Part shown: positions 49,353-58,552 of the stretch, piece by piece | How positions within the stretch are numbered: the first letter of the stretch is position 1 | Layout of the letters: every line of letters starts with the position of its first letter | Source of the DNA: Buttiauxella agrestis | GTDB taxonomy: Bacteria > Pseudomonadota > Gammaproteobacteria > Enterobacterales > Enterobacteriaceae | Reading direction: 5' to 3' | Length of the DNA: 64,000 nucleotides | NCBI RefSeq assembly: GCF_900446255.1 | Contig: NZ_UIGI01000001.1 | Location: 1,824,763-1,888,762 of the forward strand | Made by a program: the position numbers and the translations under genes | Notes under the pieces: generated by a model | Databases searched by the model: none | Told to the model about the DNA's origin: nothing | What the model saw: only the letters and a program-made list of their open reading frames with translations

Positions 49353-51052
49353 TGGCTAAAACGCAGCAGTTTAACGCCTCGGTTAATTTTGGGGCGACTG
49401 TCGATGGTTCCGTCGGTAAAACGCTTAACCGGCTGACGGGTGGCATCGAAGATATCGGCAGCGTATCCCTGAAAACGATGGGCATCCAGACAAAGTGGAT
49501 GCGTGACCTGCAGTCTGGTTCTGCCAGTACAGCCAGCAAGATGAAAACGATGGAGCAGGCGACGTCCGCCTTGCTGAAAAAGCAGGAGGCACTCGAAAAA
49601 GAGATTAGGGAAAGCACCAAAAGCGGCAAGGGTGGGACAGCTGCGCTCGTTGAGGACTATAAAAAAGTTGGTGTGGCCATCAAGCGCGCCACTGATGAAA
49701 TGGAGCAACTCAGCAAAGAGCAGGCCAAAGAGCAGAAGCGGGCAGAGCGTGGCGCTCGCTTCCGTTCTGGTATGTCATCTATCGGGCATGGCTTAGGCAA
49801 AGGGGCCGGGGGCATTGGTCGCAGTATGATGACCGCGACCCGATGGGCCGGAGCAGGTCTTTTGGGTGGGGCGGCGGCTGCAATTGCCAGCCCTATTGCG
49901 CTTAATTCTGAGACGGCAGAAAGCGCGGGTCTGGCTAAATCATATGGGATGAGTATCAAACAGTTTCAGGGCATGGGGATAATCGCCAGGCAGGCAGGTC
50001 TGAACGCGGAGAACGGGGGCGACCTGGCTGAAGAGTTTGTGAATAAGCTCAAAGAACAGGGGAACGAAAAAACCCTGAATCCTATGTTAAGGCAGATAGG
50101 GCTATCTAAAAGTTTTCTTAACGGCAAAAGCCGGGAGGACGCGTTTAACGAAGTGATGTCCAGGCTGTCCCGGATGAAAGACACCGGCGCAGCGGCATCG
50201 CTCGCAGATCAGCTTATGGGCGGCGAGGCGAATAAGTTTCTCACCTATATACACTCGACCGGGAAGTCGTTCGAGCAGGCGATGGCCAACGCACAGCGCT
50301 ATAACCTGCTGACGCAGGAAGGCGCAGACGGTGCAATGAAAGCGAACACGGCTGTCGGTAATCTCTGGGGCGTTGCTGTTTCAGGTATGGAAGATACTAT
50401 CGGGAAAATAACCGGCCAACTGGCTCCGACTGTAGATGATGCAGCGTTACAACTGGCTGACTGGTTAAAAGGGATGCAACCGAAAATCACTGATGCGGTT
50501 ACTGACTGGCTCAAGCCAGACGGAAGCAATAAAACAGGGCCGCAGCGGCTCTGGGATAGTGTGGTTAAGTTCGGTAATGGCGTGGAAACGGTAGCAGATG
50601 AAGTTTTAGCTGTAGCGGCTAAGTTGAAATGGCTCCTCCCAGAGAGTAGAAGTCCTGCTGAAATGGAAAATGTAGATCAGGCCAGACGTAGAGGTGTGGA
50701 ACTGGCTGCGCAGGAAGCAGATAGCCAGGGGCTGGGATATTGGGATAGCAGTCGTCTTGCCAATCAACGTGCGGATGAGGCTGAGCAGGCATGGAAAGAT
50801 GCTCACAGTATTGCAAATGTTCCTGACTATGTTGGTTTTGATGATAGTACTTTTGGAGGCTCGATTCCTGAACTACCTGGAGCGGGGTCTCCAGCAAACA
50901 AGGTCAGTCAGACAAGTAATAATCAGTTTTATTTCAATATCACGATGGAGCCGGGAACACCTGAAGAGCAGGCTCAGTCACTGCATGACCAGTTTAAAAC
51001 TTTGATTGGTAATACACCGTCATTTTCACCGACTTTTGATGTTCCCAATTAA
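49352..51052 (+). CDS. Tail tape-measure protein gpT
   Basis: The product has 566 residues, shorter than P2 T (815), which predicts a shorter tail. The N-terminal part is helical (L-K-K-Q-E-A-L-E-K-E-I-R-E). A hydrophobic Gly/Ala stretch at about 155-190 (W-A-G-A-G-L-L-G-G-A-A-A-A-I-A) is typical, and a conserved G-M-S-I-K-Q-F-Q-G-M-G-I-I-A-R-Q-A-G-L follows. It sets tail length and is ejected with DNA. It starts within the stop codon of E-prime. Confidence 0.9.
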   Translation: MAKTQQFNASVNFGATVDGSVGKTLNRLTGGIEDIGSVSLKTMGIQTKWMRDLQSGSASTASKMKTMEQATSALLKKQEALEKEIRESTKSGKGGTAALVEDYKKVGVAIKRATDEMEQLSKEQAKEQKRAERGARFRSGMSSIGHGLGKGAGGIGRSMMTATRWAGAGLLGGAAAAIASPIALNSETAESAGLAKSYGMSIKQFQGMGIIARQAGLNAENGGDLAEEFVNKLKEQGNEKTLNPMLRQIGLSKSFLNGKSREDAFNEVMSRLSRMKDTGAAASLADQLMGGEANKFLTYIHSTGKSFEQAMANAQRYNLLTQEGADGAMKANTAVGNLWGVAVSGMEDTIGKITGQLAPTVDDAALQLADWLKGMQPKITDAVTDWLKPDGSNKTGPQRLWDSVVKFGNGVETVADEVLAVAAKLKWLLPESRSPAEMENVDQARRRGVELAAQEADSQGLGYWDSSRLANQRADEAEQAWKDAHSIANVPDYVGFDDSTFGGSIPELPGAGSPANKVSQTSNNQFYFNITMEPGTPEEQAQSLHDQFKTLIGNTPSFSPTFDVPN

Positions 51053-51064
51053 TAGAGAGTTTAA

Positions 51065-51307
51065 TTAAAGTTTATTTTTCTCATTCTTTATAGATTCTTC
51101 TAATAAGTTCATCCCATATGAGCGATTCTTTGAAGTGTGCGGAACAGAGCACATTAATATAGAGGAAAGAAGTGGGGTGAATAAAATAGAACAAACAAAC
51201 CATCCTAACCATAACCTTCCCGTTTGATAGGCTACGCTAGCCACAGCAAGCGACCCACCAACCCATAGCCAAATAAAAATTAAATAATCAGATATGAAAT
51301 AAAACAT
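51065..51307 (-). CDS. Small membrane protein, opposite strand inside the tail operon
   Basis: The product has 80 residues with two hydrophobic helices (about 4-26 and 30-54) and a polar C-terminal tail (H-T-S-K-N-R-S-Y-G-M-N-L-L-E-E). GGAG lies 12 bp before the ATG. It is the only minus-strand gene within the late tail operon, between T and X where P2 has U, and it is AT-rich. Small membrane proteins of this kind in late operons are often superinfection-exclusion or conversion factors. I do not recognise the family. Confidence 0.5.
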   Translation of the reverse strand: MFYFISDYLIFIWLWVGGSLAVASVAYQTGRLWLGWFVCSILFTPLLSSILMCSVPHTSKNRSYGMNLLEESIKNEKNKL

Positions 51308-51340
51308 AGTTATTTTAACTCCTTAGATAATAGAGGGTTT

Positions 51341-51547
51341 ATGCAATATACAACCAAAAACGGAGAGAAACTCGACGTTATTTGTTTCAAAAAATATGGT
51401 TTCGTGAATAACGCCGTTGAACAGGCTCTTTACGAGCCAGCGAACTATGACCTCACGACGAGCGAAGTCTTTTCAGCAGGAACTGAAATTGACCTTCCAG
51501 TCATCAAACCGGATGAGAAAAAACAAGAATATTCATTGTGGGAATGA
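51341..51547 (+). CDS. Tail protein gpX (LysM-like)
   Basis: The product has 68 residues, like P2 X. G-E-K-L-D-V-I-C-F-K-K-Y-G, A-V-E-Q-A-L-Y-E and a final I-D-L-P-V-I fit the LysM-type tail X family that helps attach the hub to the tube. It lies 3 bp before D. Confidence 0.92.
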   Translation: MQYTTKNGEKLDVICFKKYGFVNNAVEQALYEPANYDLTTSEVFSAGTEIDLPVIKPDEKKQEYSLWE

Positions 51548-51550
51548 TTC

Positions 51551-52594
51551 ATGACTCAATATATCAAATCTGGCTCAATGCCGTGGCAACCGAATTTTTC
51601 CCTCACGGTTGAAGGGGAAGATATAACGGAAATTGTAAGAGCTAACCTCATAAATCTCACACTTACCGACTATGGCGGCAGTGAGAAGAAGAGCGATCAG
51701 ATTTCGTTTGCCGTTGTCTCTCCGGATATGAAACTGCCAGCGAAGGGCGTGAAAATATCAATCGGGCTGGGGTTTGGGCTGGAACTGACAGACAAGGGGA
51801 CGTATATAGTCGACTCTACGACGTCCGGGTTTTCAACCTCGTCGCCGCGAATTATTGAAGTTACCGCTCGGGCATTTTCGAAGAGTAACGAGAGGGGCCA
51901 TAGTACGCTGCAGTCGCAAAAAACGCGTTCGTTCTCCGGCGTAACTCTCGGAGACCTGGTAAACAAAGTCGCAACCGAACACGCTCTCACGCCGCGAGTT
52001 CCTGCGAGTCTGGCCAGCATTCAGATCCCCCATGTTGATCAGCTAGGTGAATCCGACATGAACCTGCTGACAAGGCTGGCGGACCGATATAGTGCAGTGA
52101 GTAAAGTCTCCCACGGCTACTGGATTTTGACGCCCCGGGAAGGGACGACAACAGTCAACGGAAACGAACTGCAGAAGCTGGTCATCACGCCGGATATGGT
52201 TTCGACAGCAAGCTATCACAACAATAGCGATCATCCTGACGCATCGAGCGCCAACAGTGGGACCAATGTTATTTCTTATGTTGATGTTACCGACGGTGGG
52301 AAGATAAAGACCATTACGGTAGGGAGTGGAGAGCCGGTTACACATAACGAGTTTCCTATGCCATCTCTGGCCTCAGCGCAGGAAGTTGCAGGTAGTACGA
52401 CGACCAAAAACAAAAAGAAGCTCAAAGGGATGAGTATAAGCCTACCTGCTGCGCCTGAATTAATGGGGTTAACGGCGCAATGCCTGATAGAAACATCTGG
52501 GTTCGGCTCAGTAGAGGACCAGCAATGGCATATCAGTAAGCTCGACATGACCCTCGCTGAGCAGGGTTTTACATTTAAGCTGGAGCTCGAGTGA
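51551..52594 (+). CDS. Tail hub protein gpD (late control D)
   Basis: The product has 347 residues. Phage_GPD features: L-T-D-Y-G-G-S-E-K-K-S-D-Q-I, G-F-S-T-S-S-P-R-I-I-E-V-T-A-R-A, then L-T-R-L-A-D-R-Y. It forms the baseplate hub under the tube and binds gpV. Its stop overlaps the next ATG (TGATG). Confidence 0.93.
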   Translation: MTQYIKSGSMPWQPNFSLTVEGEDITEIVRANLINLTLTDYGGSEKKSDQISFAVVSPDMKLPAKGVKISIGLGFGLELTDKGTYIVDSTTSGFSTSSPRIIEVTARAFSKSNERGHSTLQSQKTRSFSGVTLGDLVNKVATEHALTPRVPASLASIQIPHVDQLGESDMNLLTRLADRYSAVSKVSHGYWILTPREGTTTVNGNELQKLVITPDMVSTASYHNNSDHPDASSANSGTNVISYVDVTDGGKIKTITVGSGEPVTHNEFPMPSLASAQEVAGSTTTKNKKKLKGMSISLPAAPELMGLTAQCLIETSGFGSVEDQQWHISKLDMTLAEQGFTFKLELE

Positions 52595-53760
52595 TGGCGA
52601 CGATATCAGGAATTTTTAATGACCCCTTTAGTCAGCCGCTGGCTAATGTGGTTCTTCAACTGACGGCAAGAACGACAACATCAGTAACTTTCACCGGGAC
52701 GAACGCCGCAGCAGTTACAGCTGCAGACGGTAGCTATTCGATGGTTGTACTACCGGGTGTATACGCAGTAACTGCCAAAATCAAAGGAGCCCCCGACTAT
52801 CTTGGAGTTATTCAGGTTTACGCAGACAGCCCGGATGCATCCCTAAATCAATACCTGGCAGCGTTTAACCCTGATGATGTGACGCCGGTTGTCCTGGCAG
52901 AGATGCAGGCAATATTACTGGCAACGTTGGCAGCAGCAAAAGCCGCAGAAGAATCGGCAGAAAAAGCGGCAAGCTACGCGCTGAGATTTCTCGGGCCATA
53001 TGATGCTGCAACGGCTTACGAGAAAAACGACGTCGTCTTCTGGGATGGAAGCCAATATAAGGCATTAGTAGGTACTCAGGGGACACCGCCGTCCGGTGCG
53101 CCGTGGGAACTATATGTCGAGAAAGGGGAAGATGGAGAGCCGGGACCCGCAAATATTCTGAATATAGGGACGATAACCACTCTGCCAGCCGGCAGCGCTG
53201 CAACGGCTGAAATTATTGGCGACTCTCCAGAACAATCGTTAAATCTCGGTATTCCGCAGGGGCAGGAAGGGGACGTCATTCCTGATTTCGAGGCGCCCGG
53301 TTTTATTGGTTTTTTTGTTGTACAAACGGGCGCTTCATCGGTTTATTTTCGTCCTGGTGATGAAGTCGCAGCTAGTGAAATTGCGTATAGTGCCGTCAGT
53401 GACCCAGCTTTTTACATGCTCCAGGCTAATGTAAACCCTGCCGGTGGAACGTGGCGATGCCTGGGATATGCAGCCAGCCAAGGACAGTCTGGAGGTAAGG
53501 CGGTGATGCCGTTTCAGCGTTGTGATGTGATTTCACTAGCGCTTCTTTCACTGAAAGAGGCCGCGGTTATTGAGATTGAAAACTGCCAATTCTCAGCACC
53601 CGATAAAGTGATGATTGACTGCGAGATAGTTTTCAATGGGAAAAGACATCCGTTCACAGCCAGCCAGCATGATGTAACAACATACGGCCCGATCATTTAT
53701 CAGAATGCAGTGAATGGGCTGTACGGGGAAGTGGCTGCTTATTCTGCGCCTGCGGCATAG
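52594..53760 (+). CDS. Second tail fibre/spike-like protein (prophage tail fibre N-terminal family)
   Basis: The product has 388 residues from the ATG at 52594. The N-terminal domain (M-A-T-I-S-G-I-F-N-D-P-F-S-Q-P-L-A-N-V-V-L) is the phage_tail_N family that carries side fibres of lambdoid phages. A carbohydrate-binding-like A-Y-E-K-N-D-V-V-F-W-D-G-S-Q-Y motif and a short G-E-D-G-E-P-G-P collagen-like stretch follow. The C-terminal 150 residues are unrecognised and form the likely receptor tip. It follows gpD, so the phage may carry two different fibres. Confidence 0.75.
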   Translation: MATISGIFNDPFSQPLANVVLQLTARTTTSVTFTGTNAAAVTAADGSYSMVVLPGVYAVTAKIKGAPDYLGVIQVYADSPDASLNQYLAAFNPDDVTPVVLAEMQAILLATLAAAKAAEESAEKAASYALRFLGPYDAATAYEKNDVVFWDGSQYKALVGTQGTPPSGAPWELYVEKGEDGEPGPANILNIGTITTLPAGSAATAEIIGDSPEQSLNLGIPQGQEGDVIPDFEAPGFIGFFVVQTGASSVYFRPGDEVAASEIAYSAVSDPAFYMLQANVNPAGGTWRCLGYAASQGQSGGKAVMPFQRCDVISLALLSLKEAAVIEIENCQFSAPDKVMIDCEIVFNGKRHPFTASQHDVTTYGPIIYQNAVNGLYGEVAAYSAPAA

Positions 53761-53815
53761 AATAGTCATGAGTAACACCCGCAGAGTGTTTGGGAAATAA
53801 ATGGGGTTTATGTTT

Positions 53816-53857
53816 TCTGATGCAGAGTTGTAGTTCGAAGGCTCTGCATCAGATATT
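53816..53857. terminator. Hairpin between the last tail gene and the acetyltransferase
   Basis: TCTGATGCAGAG / CTCTGCATCAGA perfect 12-bp stem with a 14-nt loop followed by ATATTT. Lies between convergent genes, probably bidirectional. Confidence 0.75.
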
Positions 53858-53861
53858 TAAA

Positions 53862-54452
53862 TTAAATATCGTCTGAGATATTTTCTTTGATAATTATTCT
53901 GGAAGTTTTGTCTGTAATATATGTGCAGTTTGATGGGATGTTGGATTTTATAAATGACATGGCCCCAATTTTAACATTGTCACCAATTTTAACGGATAAT
54001 CCTATAATACAAGTGTTTGCACCAATATCTACATTATTACCAATCGATATGCGTAAAGCTTTACTATCGGTATCTATTTGCCCTATAACAGTATTCTGTC
54101 TAATAACGAAGTTTTCTCCGATATCTACGAGGCTATGAATCACAATTCCTGAGTGGTGCGGGATCATGAGTCCTTTACCTATATGGGCACCAAGACCAAT
54201 CTCGCAACCAAATCTTTCTATAAGTTTATTGTTTAGTTTTTCGGCTGCTTTTCTTTGTGGTTTATTACCATTTATGTACATCTCATTTGCAAGCCTCCAC
54301 CAGAAAAGAAAATTTCTATGGCGTAATTTCTTCTCACGCAAAAGTCGAACGACGGAAAAATAAGGTCGTCTTATTATTTCCATTTGCCAGTAGTACCAAA
54401 GTTTTTCGTTTTTTCCGAAAATAACAAACAGCAATGAATGTAGATAAAGCAT
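53862..54452 (-). CDS. Serine O-acetyltransferase-like hexapeptide-repeat acetyltransferase
   Basis: The product has 196 residues from the ATG at 54452, 6 bp after GAGG; an upstream TTG adds eight more. The C-terminal half is a left-handed beta helix of hexapeptide repeats (I-G-L-G-A-H-I-G-K-G-L-M-I, P-H-H-S-G-I-V-I, I-G-N-N-V-D-I-G-A-N-T-C-I-I), as in CysE and capsule-cluster acetyltransferases. It is very AT-rich, on the opposite strand at the edge of the prophage, and probably a conversion gene acetylating a surface glycan. A metabolic CysE role is unlikely because the N-terminal CysE domain is absent. Confidence 0.75.
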   Translation of the reverse strand: MLYLHSLLFVIFGKNEKLWYYWQMEIIRRPYFSVVRLLREKKLRHRNFLFWWRLANEMYINGNKPQRKAAEKLNNKLIERFGCEIGLGAHIGKGLMIPHHSGIVIHSLVDIGENFVIRQNTVIGQIDTDSKALRISIGNNVDIGANTCIIGLSVKIGDNVKIGAMSFIKSNIPSNCTYITDKTSRIIIKENISDDI

Positions 54453-54769
54453 GTAATCCTCTGGAAAACTTAACAATTTTGCGCCGTATTTTATAGTTGA
54501 AGATTGTTAGAGTATTGATATACGACATGTTTAAGCTTGTTGCAGTGACTCCAAAAGCACGTAAAGAATAACGTGCCAGTCTTGACGCTAATGCATCTCA
54601 GTGCTGAGTGCCACGTACCTTGTGCGTTTAACGCATAAAAATTTTTTAATGTAGCTTGCTATGTTCCTAAGATGATTCCAGCGAAACTAGCAATATCAGT
54701 ACTTAAGTGAAGCAAACATGTTAGGATTAAGTTAGTTAAACGACTGATTTTATTTGTTCTCAGGAGGAT
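54453..54769. other. AT-rich non-coding right end of the prophage
   Basis: About 315 bp without a supported gene. It contains short hairpins GCACGT/ACGTGC (54556-54575) and TGCGT/ACGCA followed by an A/T run (54623-54646). It must hold the promoter of the acetyltransferase and probably the right attP arm sites. Confidence 0.4.
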
Positions 54770-54894
54770 TTTAAAATCCCTCGGCGTTCGCGCTGTGCGG
54801 GTTCAAGTCCCGCCCCGGGCACCATGGGAATAAAAGCTATAAAATCAATGATAAAGCAGTGTCGTGAAAACCACCTTCGGGTGGTTTTTTATTG
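54770..54894. repeat. attR: second copy of the 125-bp att repeat
   Basis: Identical to 14408-14532. 54770-54824 is the 3-prime fragment of tRNA-Leu (from the anticodon arm to CCA) and 54869-54890 the terminator. This is the original host end, displaced by integration; it is not a functional tRNA gene because the 5-prime 32 bases are missing. Confidence 0.97.
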
Positions 54895-55139
54895 TCTGAA
54901 ATTCGCCTTTCTGTCATTTCTCCTCAAACCGACTCCATAAAGTTTTCTTCATCCGTTCTGGCTACCTCCTGCTCTGCTGATCCTCAAGAATATGATTGCC
55001 GTCACATTCCATCATCAAAGAATAAATTATTCCTTTTAAAATTATTTGTAATAATTAATTATTCCTTCATCTGTGAGGTTCTCTTCATTTAACCTTTACG
55101 CCACAGCAAGCCATGTTAACAATCCACTGCGAGACACTG

Positions 55140-56051
55140 ATGAAAATTGATTTATCTGCCCTGACAACCGAAGGCCGCAACACTGATAGTGAAAACATCG
55201 ACATGCTTTCGACCGAGGAGATGTTGAGAGTCATCAATAAAGAAGATCAAAAAGTCGCTCTGGCTGTCGAAAAGACCATTCCGGCCATTACTCAAGCCGT
55301 TGACGCCATTGTGGATGCATTCACGAAAGGGGGGCGCTTAATTTATAGTGGCGCGGGTACGTCTGGTCGCCTGGGTATCCTTGATGCCAGTGAATGTCCT
55401 CCGACTTATGGTACTCCACGAGAGCAGGTTGTCGCGCTGATAGCCGGTGGACATCAGGCTATTTTGCAGGCCGTTGAAAATGCGGAAGATAACCTGGTGA
55501 TGGGCGAAGATGACCTTAAAAACATTCAGTTCAATGCCTCTGACGTGCTGGTGGGCATTGCGGCAAGTGGTCGCACGCCATATGTGGTCGCGGCGCTGAA
55601 CTATGCCAAAAGTATTGGTGCAACAACTGTGGCATTGACCTGCAACGCTGGAAGCGAAATCACACAAATAGCGGATATCGCCATTACGCCAGTAGTCGGG
55701 GCTGAAGTGGTGACAGGATCGTCTCGTATGAAAGCAGGCACAGCTCAAAAACTGGTGCTCAATATGCTAACTACTGGCGCGATGATCCGCAGCGGAAAAG
55801 TTTACGGAAACCTGATGGTTGATGTCGAGGCCACAAACCAGAAGCTGGTGCAGCGCCAGATTAATATCGTGATGCAGGCGACGGATTGCGACCAACCAAC
55901 CGCTTCCGATGCGCTACGCAGCTGCAACGGGCACTGCAAAACAGCGATTGTCATGGTCCTGGGAAATCTCAGCGCGACTGAAGCAAATCAACTTCTCAAT
56001 GAGAGCAACGGATTTATTCGCAAAGCATTAGCCAACAGGACGAGTGAATAA
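55140..56051 (+). CDS. murQ: N-acetylmuramic acid 6-phosphate etherase
   Basis: The product has 303 residues from the ATG at 55140. The SIS domain signature [26 protein letters not shown] and the [16 protein letters not shown] block are MurQ-specific. It cleaves the lactyl ether of MurNAc-6-P to GlcNAc-6-P and D-lactate in the cytoplasm during cell-wall recycling or MurNAc use. Its stop overlaps the murP ATG by 1 bp. No murR regulator is adjacent within the window. Confidence 0.96.
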   Translation: MKIDLSALTTEGRNTDSENIDMLSTEEMLRVINKEDQKVALAVEKTIPAITQAVDAIVDAFTKGGRLIYSGAGTSGRLGILDASECPPTYGTPREQVVALIAGGHQAILQAVENAEDNLVMGEDDLKNIQFNASDVLVGIAASGRTPYVVAALNYAKSIGATTVALTCNAGSEITQIADIAITPVVGAEVVTGSSRMKAGTAQKLVLNMLTTGAMIRSGKVYGNLMVDVEATNQKLVQRQINIVMQATDCDQPTASDALRSCNGHCKTAIVMVLGNLSATEANQLLNESNGFIRKALANRTSE

Positions 56052-57493
56052 TGGCCAAAATCACGGAACAGATGATTGCCTCAATTTTGCAACTGGTCGG
56101 CAATAAAAAAAATGTTCAGAACTGCGGAAACTGTATGACGCGTTTGCGCTTGACGCTGAACAACGACCAGTTAATTGAACATGACAAATTGAAAGCGCTC
56201 CCGGGAGTTTTGGGCGTGATTAATACCGACGACCAGCTGCAAATTATTCTGGGTCCAGGGAAAGCGCAGACCGCCGCAGAAATGATGAACCTGATGATTA
56301 ATTCGCAGGCTAATGACTCTCCAGAACCCGCGGATCTGCGTTCGGTAACCAGTGACAACAAACAAAAAATGAAGGCGAAACAAACCAGCGTGGTGCATCA
56401 GTTTCTCGCTAAGTTTGCCACCATCTTCACGCCTCTCATTCCGGGGTTTATTGCGGCGGGTATGTTGCTGGGGTTCGCCACATTAATCGAACAAAGCTTG
56501 CTGGCAGGTGCGGCTGAAAAGAATGCGACAATCGTTCATATCGTCGGTTATATGAAAATATTCGGTAAAGGGTTATTCACCTTCTTACCTATATTGATTG
56601 GTTACAACGCACAGAAAGCCTTTGGTGGCTCTGGGGTTAACGGGGCGATAATTGCTTCTTTATTCCTGTTAGGCTATTCCCCGGACGCGACAGTCGGGTA
56701 CTTTTCCGGCATCGATAATTTCTTTGGTATGGGCATCGACCCGCGCGGGAATATTATTGGCGTGTTGATTGCCGCCATTTTGGGCGCGTGGATTGAACGC
56801 CAGGTGCGCAAAATTATTCCTGATAACCTCGATATGATCCTCACTTCGTTGTTGACGCTGCTCATCACCGGCGCGCTGACATTTACCGTGATCATGCCGT
56901 TTGGTGGCGAACTGTTTAAAGGGATGTCATGGTTATTTTTACACCTGAACGGTAATCCGTTCGGTTGCGCTATTCTGGCTGGTTTGTTCTTGATTGCCGT
57001 GGTGTTTGGCGTTCATCAGGGATTTATCCCGGTCTATTTCGCGTTAATGGATGTTCAGGGCTTCAACTCTTTGTTCCCTATTCTGGCCATGGCCGGTGGC
57101 GGGCAAGTCGGTGCGGCACTCGCTCTTTACTTCCGCTCGGCGAAAGATTCTGCCACGCGTATTCAGGTCAAAGGTGCCATTATTCCGGGTCTTTTGGGGG
57201 TAGGGGAACCCTTGATTTATGCGGTTACGCTACCTCGTGTGAAGCCTTTTGTGACCGCCTGTCTCGGTGGCGCTTGCGGTGGTTTCTTCATTGGTCTGGT
57301 GGCATGGTTGGGTCTGCCAGTCGGTTTAAATACCGTGTTTGGCCCATCAGGACTGGTCTCACTGCCATTGATGACCTCGCATGAGGGAATTTATGCCGGT
57401 ATGGGCGTGTATGCCGTCGGGATAGTCATCTCGTACGCCAGCGGTTTTATTCTGACCTGGTTCTTTGGCCATAAAGATGTTGATCTAGCTTAA
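56051..57493 (+). CDS. murP: N-acetylmuramic acid PTS transporter EIIBC
   Basis: The product has 480 residues. The EIIB domain (1-85) has the phospho-cysteine in [10 protein letters not shown]. The EIIC membrane domain (about 115-475) includes the H-Q-G-F-I-P-V-Y and [12 protein letters not shown] segments, almost identical to E. coli MurP. It imports and phosphorylates MurNAc, feeding MurQ. There is no EIIA domain, as in E. coli MurP, which uses a glucose-type EIIA. Confidence 0.95.
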   Translation: MAKITEQMIASILQLVGNKKNVQNCGNCMTRLRLTLNNDQLIEHDKLKALPGVLGVINTDDQLQIILGPGKAQTAAEMMNLMINSQANDSPEPADLRSVTSDNKQKMKAKQTSVVHQFLAKFATIFTPLIPGFIAAGMLLGFATLIEQSLLAGAAEKNATIVHIVGYMKIFGKGLFTFLPILIGYNAQKAFGGSGVNGAIIASLFLLGYSPDATVGYFSGIDNFFGMGIDPRGNIIGVLIAAILGAWIERQVRKIIPDNLDMILTSLLTLLITGALTFTVIMPFGGELFKGMSWLFLHLNGNPFGCAILAGLFLIAVVFGVHQGFIPVYFALMDVQGFNSLFPILAMAGGGQVGAALALYFRSAKDSATRIQVKGAIIPGLLGVGEPLIYAVTLPRVKPFVTACLGGACGGFFIGLVAWLGLPVGLNTVFGPSGLVSLPLMTSHEGIYAGMGVYAVGIVISYASGFILTWFFGHKDVDLA

Positions 57494-57656
57494 GATCATG
57501 GGCAGGCGGCTTCCCCCTTCAACTCATATTGCCGTTTGCCCACTTTTATTACCGGAGGAAACCGGATTTATATTGCCTGAAAATCCTCTTTCCTGACATC
57601 ATTCACCCATTCCGCTAACCCGGCCAGAAAATCGAACAATCTCAGGAGTAAATATT

Positions 57657-58241
57657 ATGAATCACGGGCCTCTAAACGAAGAAGAACTGGAATGGCTGGA
57701 TGACACGCTGACCCAATACGGCAACGATGATTCTGTGCTGGATGTCTCTGAACTGGACGGTATGCTCACCGCGATACTTTCTGCTCCAACCGTGCTTCCG
57801 GCGGCTGATTGGCAATTAGCTTTGTGGGGCGGTGAGGATCAACTCCCGAACTGGGAGTCTGAAGAAGAAATGAATCGTTTTAACTCACTCGCACTGCAAC
57901 ATATGAATGATATTGCAGAGCGTTTACGGGATGCTCCAGACCAGTTTGAACCCCTTTTCGGTTATCGCGAAATGGACGGCAAAGACTACACCATCGTTGA
58001 AGAGTGGTGTTTTGGTTATATGCGCGGATTAACGCTAGTTGAGCGTACAGCGTTGCCAGCAGCACAACAAAAAATGCTCGATGTCATTGCACTTCACGGC
58101 AATGAAGAGAGCATTACCACGCTGGAAAAAATGACCGAAGAAGAATATGAAGCCAGTCAGGCAGAAATTGGGCCTGCGGCATTACAGCTTTATCATTACT
58201 GGCAAGAACAGCGTGATGCTGAGTCCAAAACGCTACATTAA
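57657..58241 (+). CDS. yecA: YecA family protein lacking the C-terminal SEC-C zinc motif
   Basis: The product has 194 residues. The UPF0149 domain is well conserved (G-P-L-N-E-E-E-L-E-W-L-D-D-T-L, E-L-D-G-M-L-T-A-I-L-S, I-V-E-E-W-C-F-G-Y-M-R-G). E. coli YecA has 221 residues and ends in a SEC-C zinc motif (P-C-P-C-G-S-G-K-K); this copy stops before it. In E. coli yecA lies right after leuZ, so the neighbourhood is syntenic once murQP and the prophage are removed. Lack of SEC-C may alter ribosome or Sec-related binding. Confidence 0.88.
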   Translation: MNHGPLNEEELEWLDDTLTQYGNDDSVLDVSELDGMLTAILSAPTVLPAADWQLALWGGEDQLPNWESEEEMNRFNSLALQHMNDIAERLRDAPDQFEPLFGYREMDGKDYTIVEEWCFGYMRGLTLVERTALPAAQQKMLDVIALHGNEESITTLEKMTEEEYEASQAEIGPAALQLYHYWQEQRDAESKTLH

Positions 58242-58269
58242 TCACAACAGCAATATATTTGTTCTGAAC

Positions 58270-58304
58270 AATCAGGCAGCGATTGAGTGTGCTGCCTGAT
58301 TTGC
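58270..58304 (+). terminator. Terminator after yecA
   Basis: AATCAGGCAGC / GCTGCCTGATT perfect 11-bp stem with a 10-nt loop, 28 bp after the yecA stop. Confidence 0.75.
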
Positions 58305-58552
58305 CAGCCTACCGTCTGAACCCTCGTTCTCTCGCGACATAAATTAAAAAAGCAGGGCTAAATGTTGCTCTCGCTATCCCTTGCAAAACAAACACCCACA
58401 TCGCATAGACCCGAAAGCCACACCGGTTGAAAATCACCTCATGTTAGTAACATTGCCTTTTACAATTCCTCACACCGAAGCCGCGGGAACTTTACAAATA
58501 TGATATAATCAGGTGAGAAAGGAATGTATCAATAACGATAATTCAATGAATA
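58305..58552 (+). promoter_or_regulatory. Leader of the exopolysaccharide operon with an extended -10 promoter
   Basis: TGATATAAT (58501-58509) is a perfect extended -10 (TG-N-TATAAT); no good -35 lies 17 bp upstream. The first gene starts 44 bp later. No ops/JUMPstart (GGCGGTAG) element was found in this leader. Confidence 0.55.

Larger units (their letters stand above)
14408..54894. mobile_element. Complete mosaic prophage (lambdoid early genes, GpA-type head, P2-like contractile tail) integrated in leuZ
   Basis: Bounded by perfect 125-bp direct repeats (14408-14532 and 54770-54894), giving a 40,362-bp element from one repeat start to the other. Gene order runs int, excisionase-like, exonuclease, yfdRQP, cI/cro, replication, Q, lysis, terminase, head, tail. 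No essential structural gene is obviously broken, so it may be inducible. Cargo genes are interspersed: the GHKL/STAS operon at 27.2-29.0 kb, a lone gene at 31.0 kb, a membrane protein at 51.1 kb and an acetyltransferase at 54 kb. Confidence 0.95.

Noticed and set aside
54770-54824. A second tRNA-Leu gene
   Set aside because: Only the 3-prime portion from the anticodon arm is present; it is the attR duplicate.
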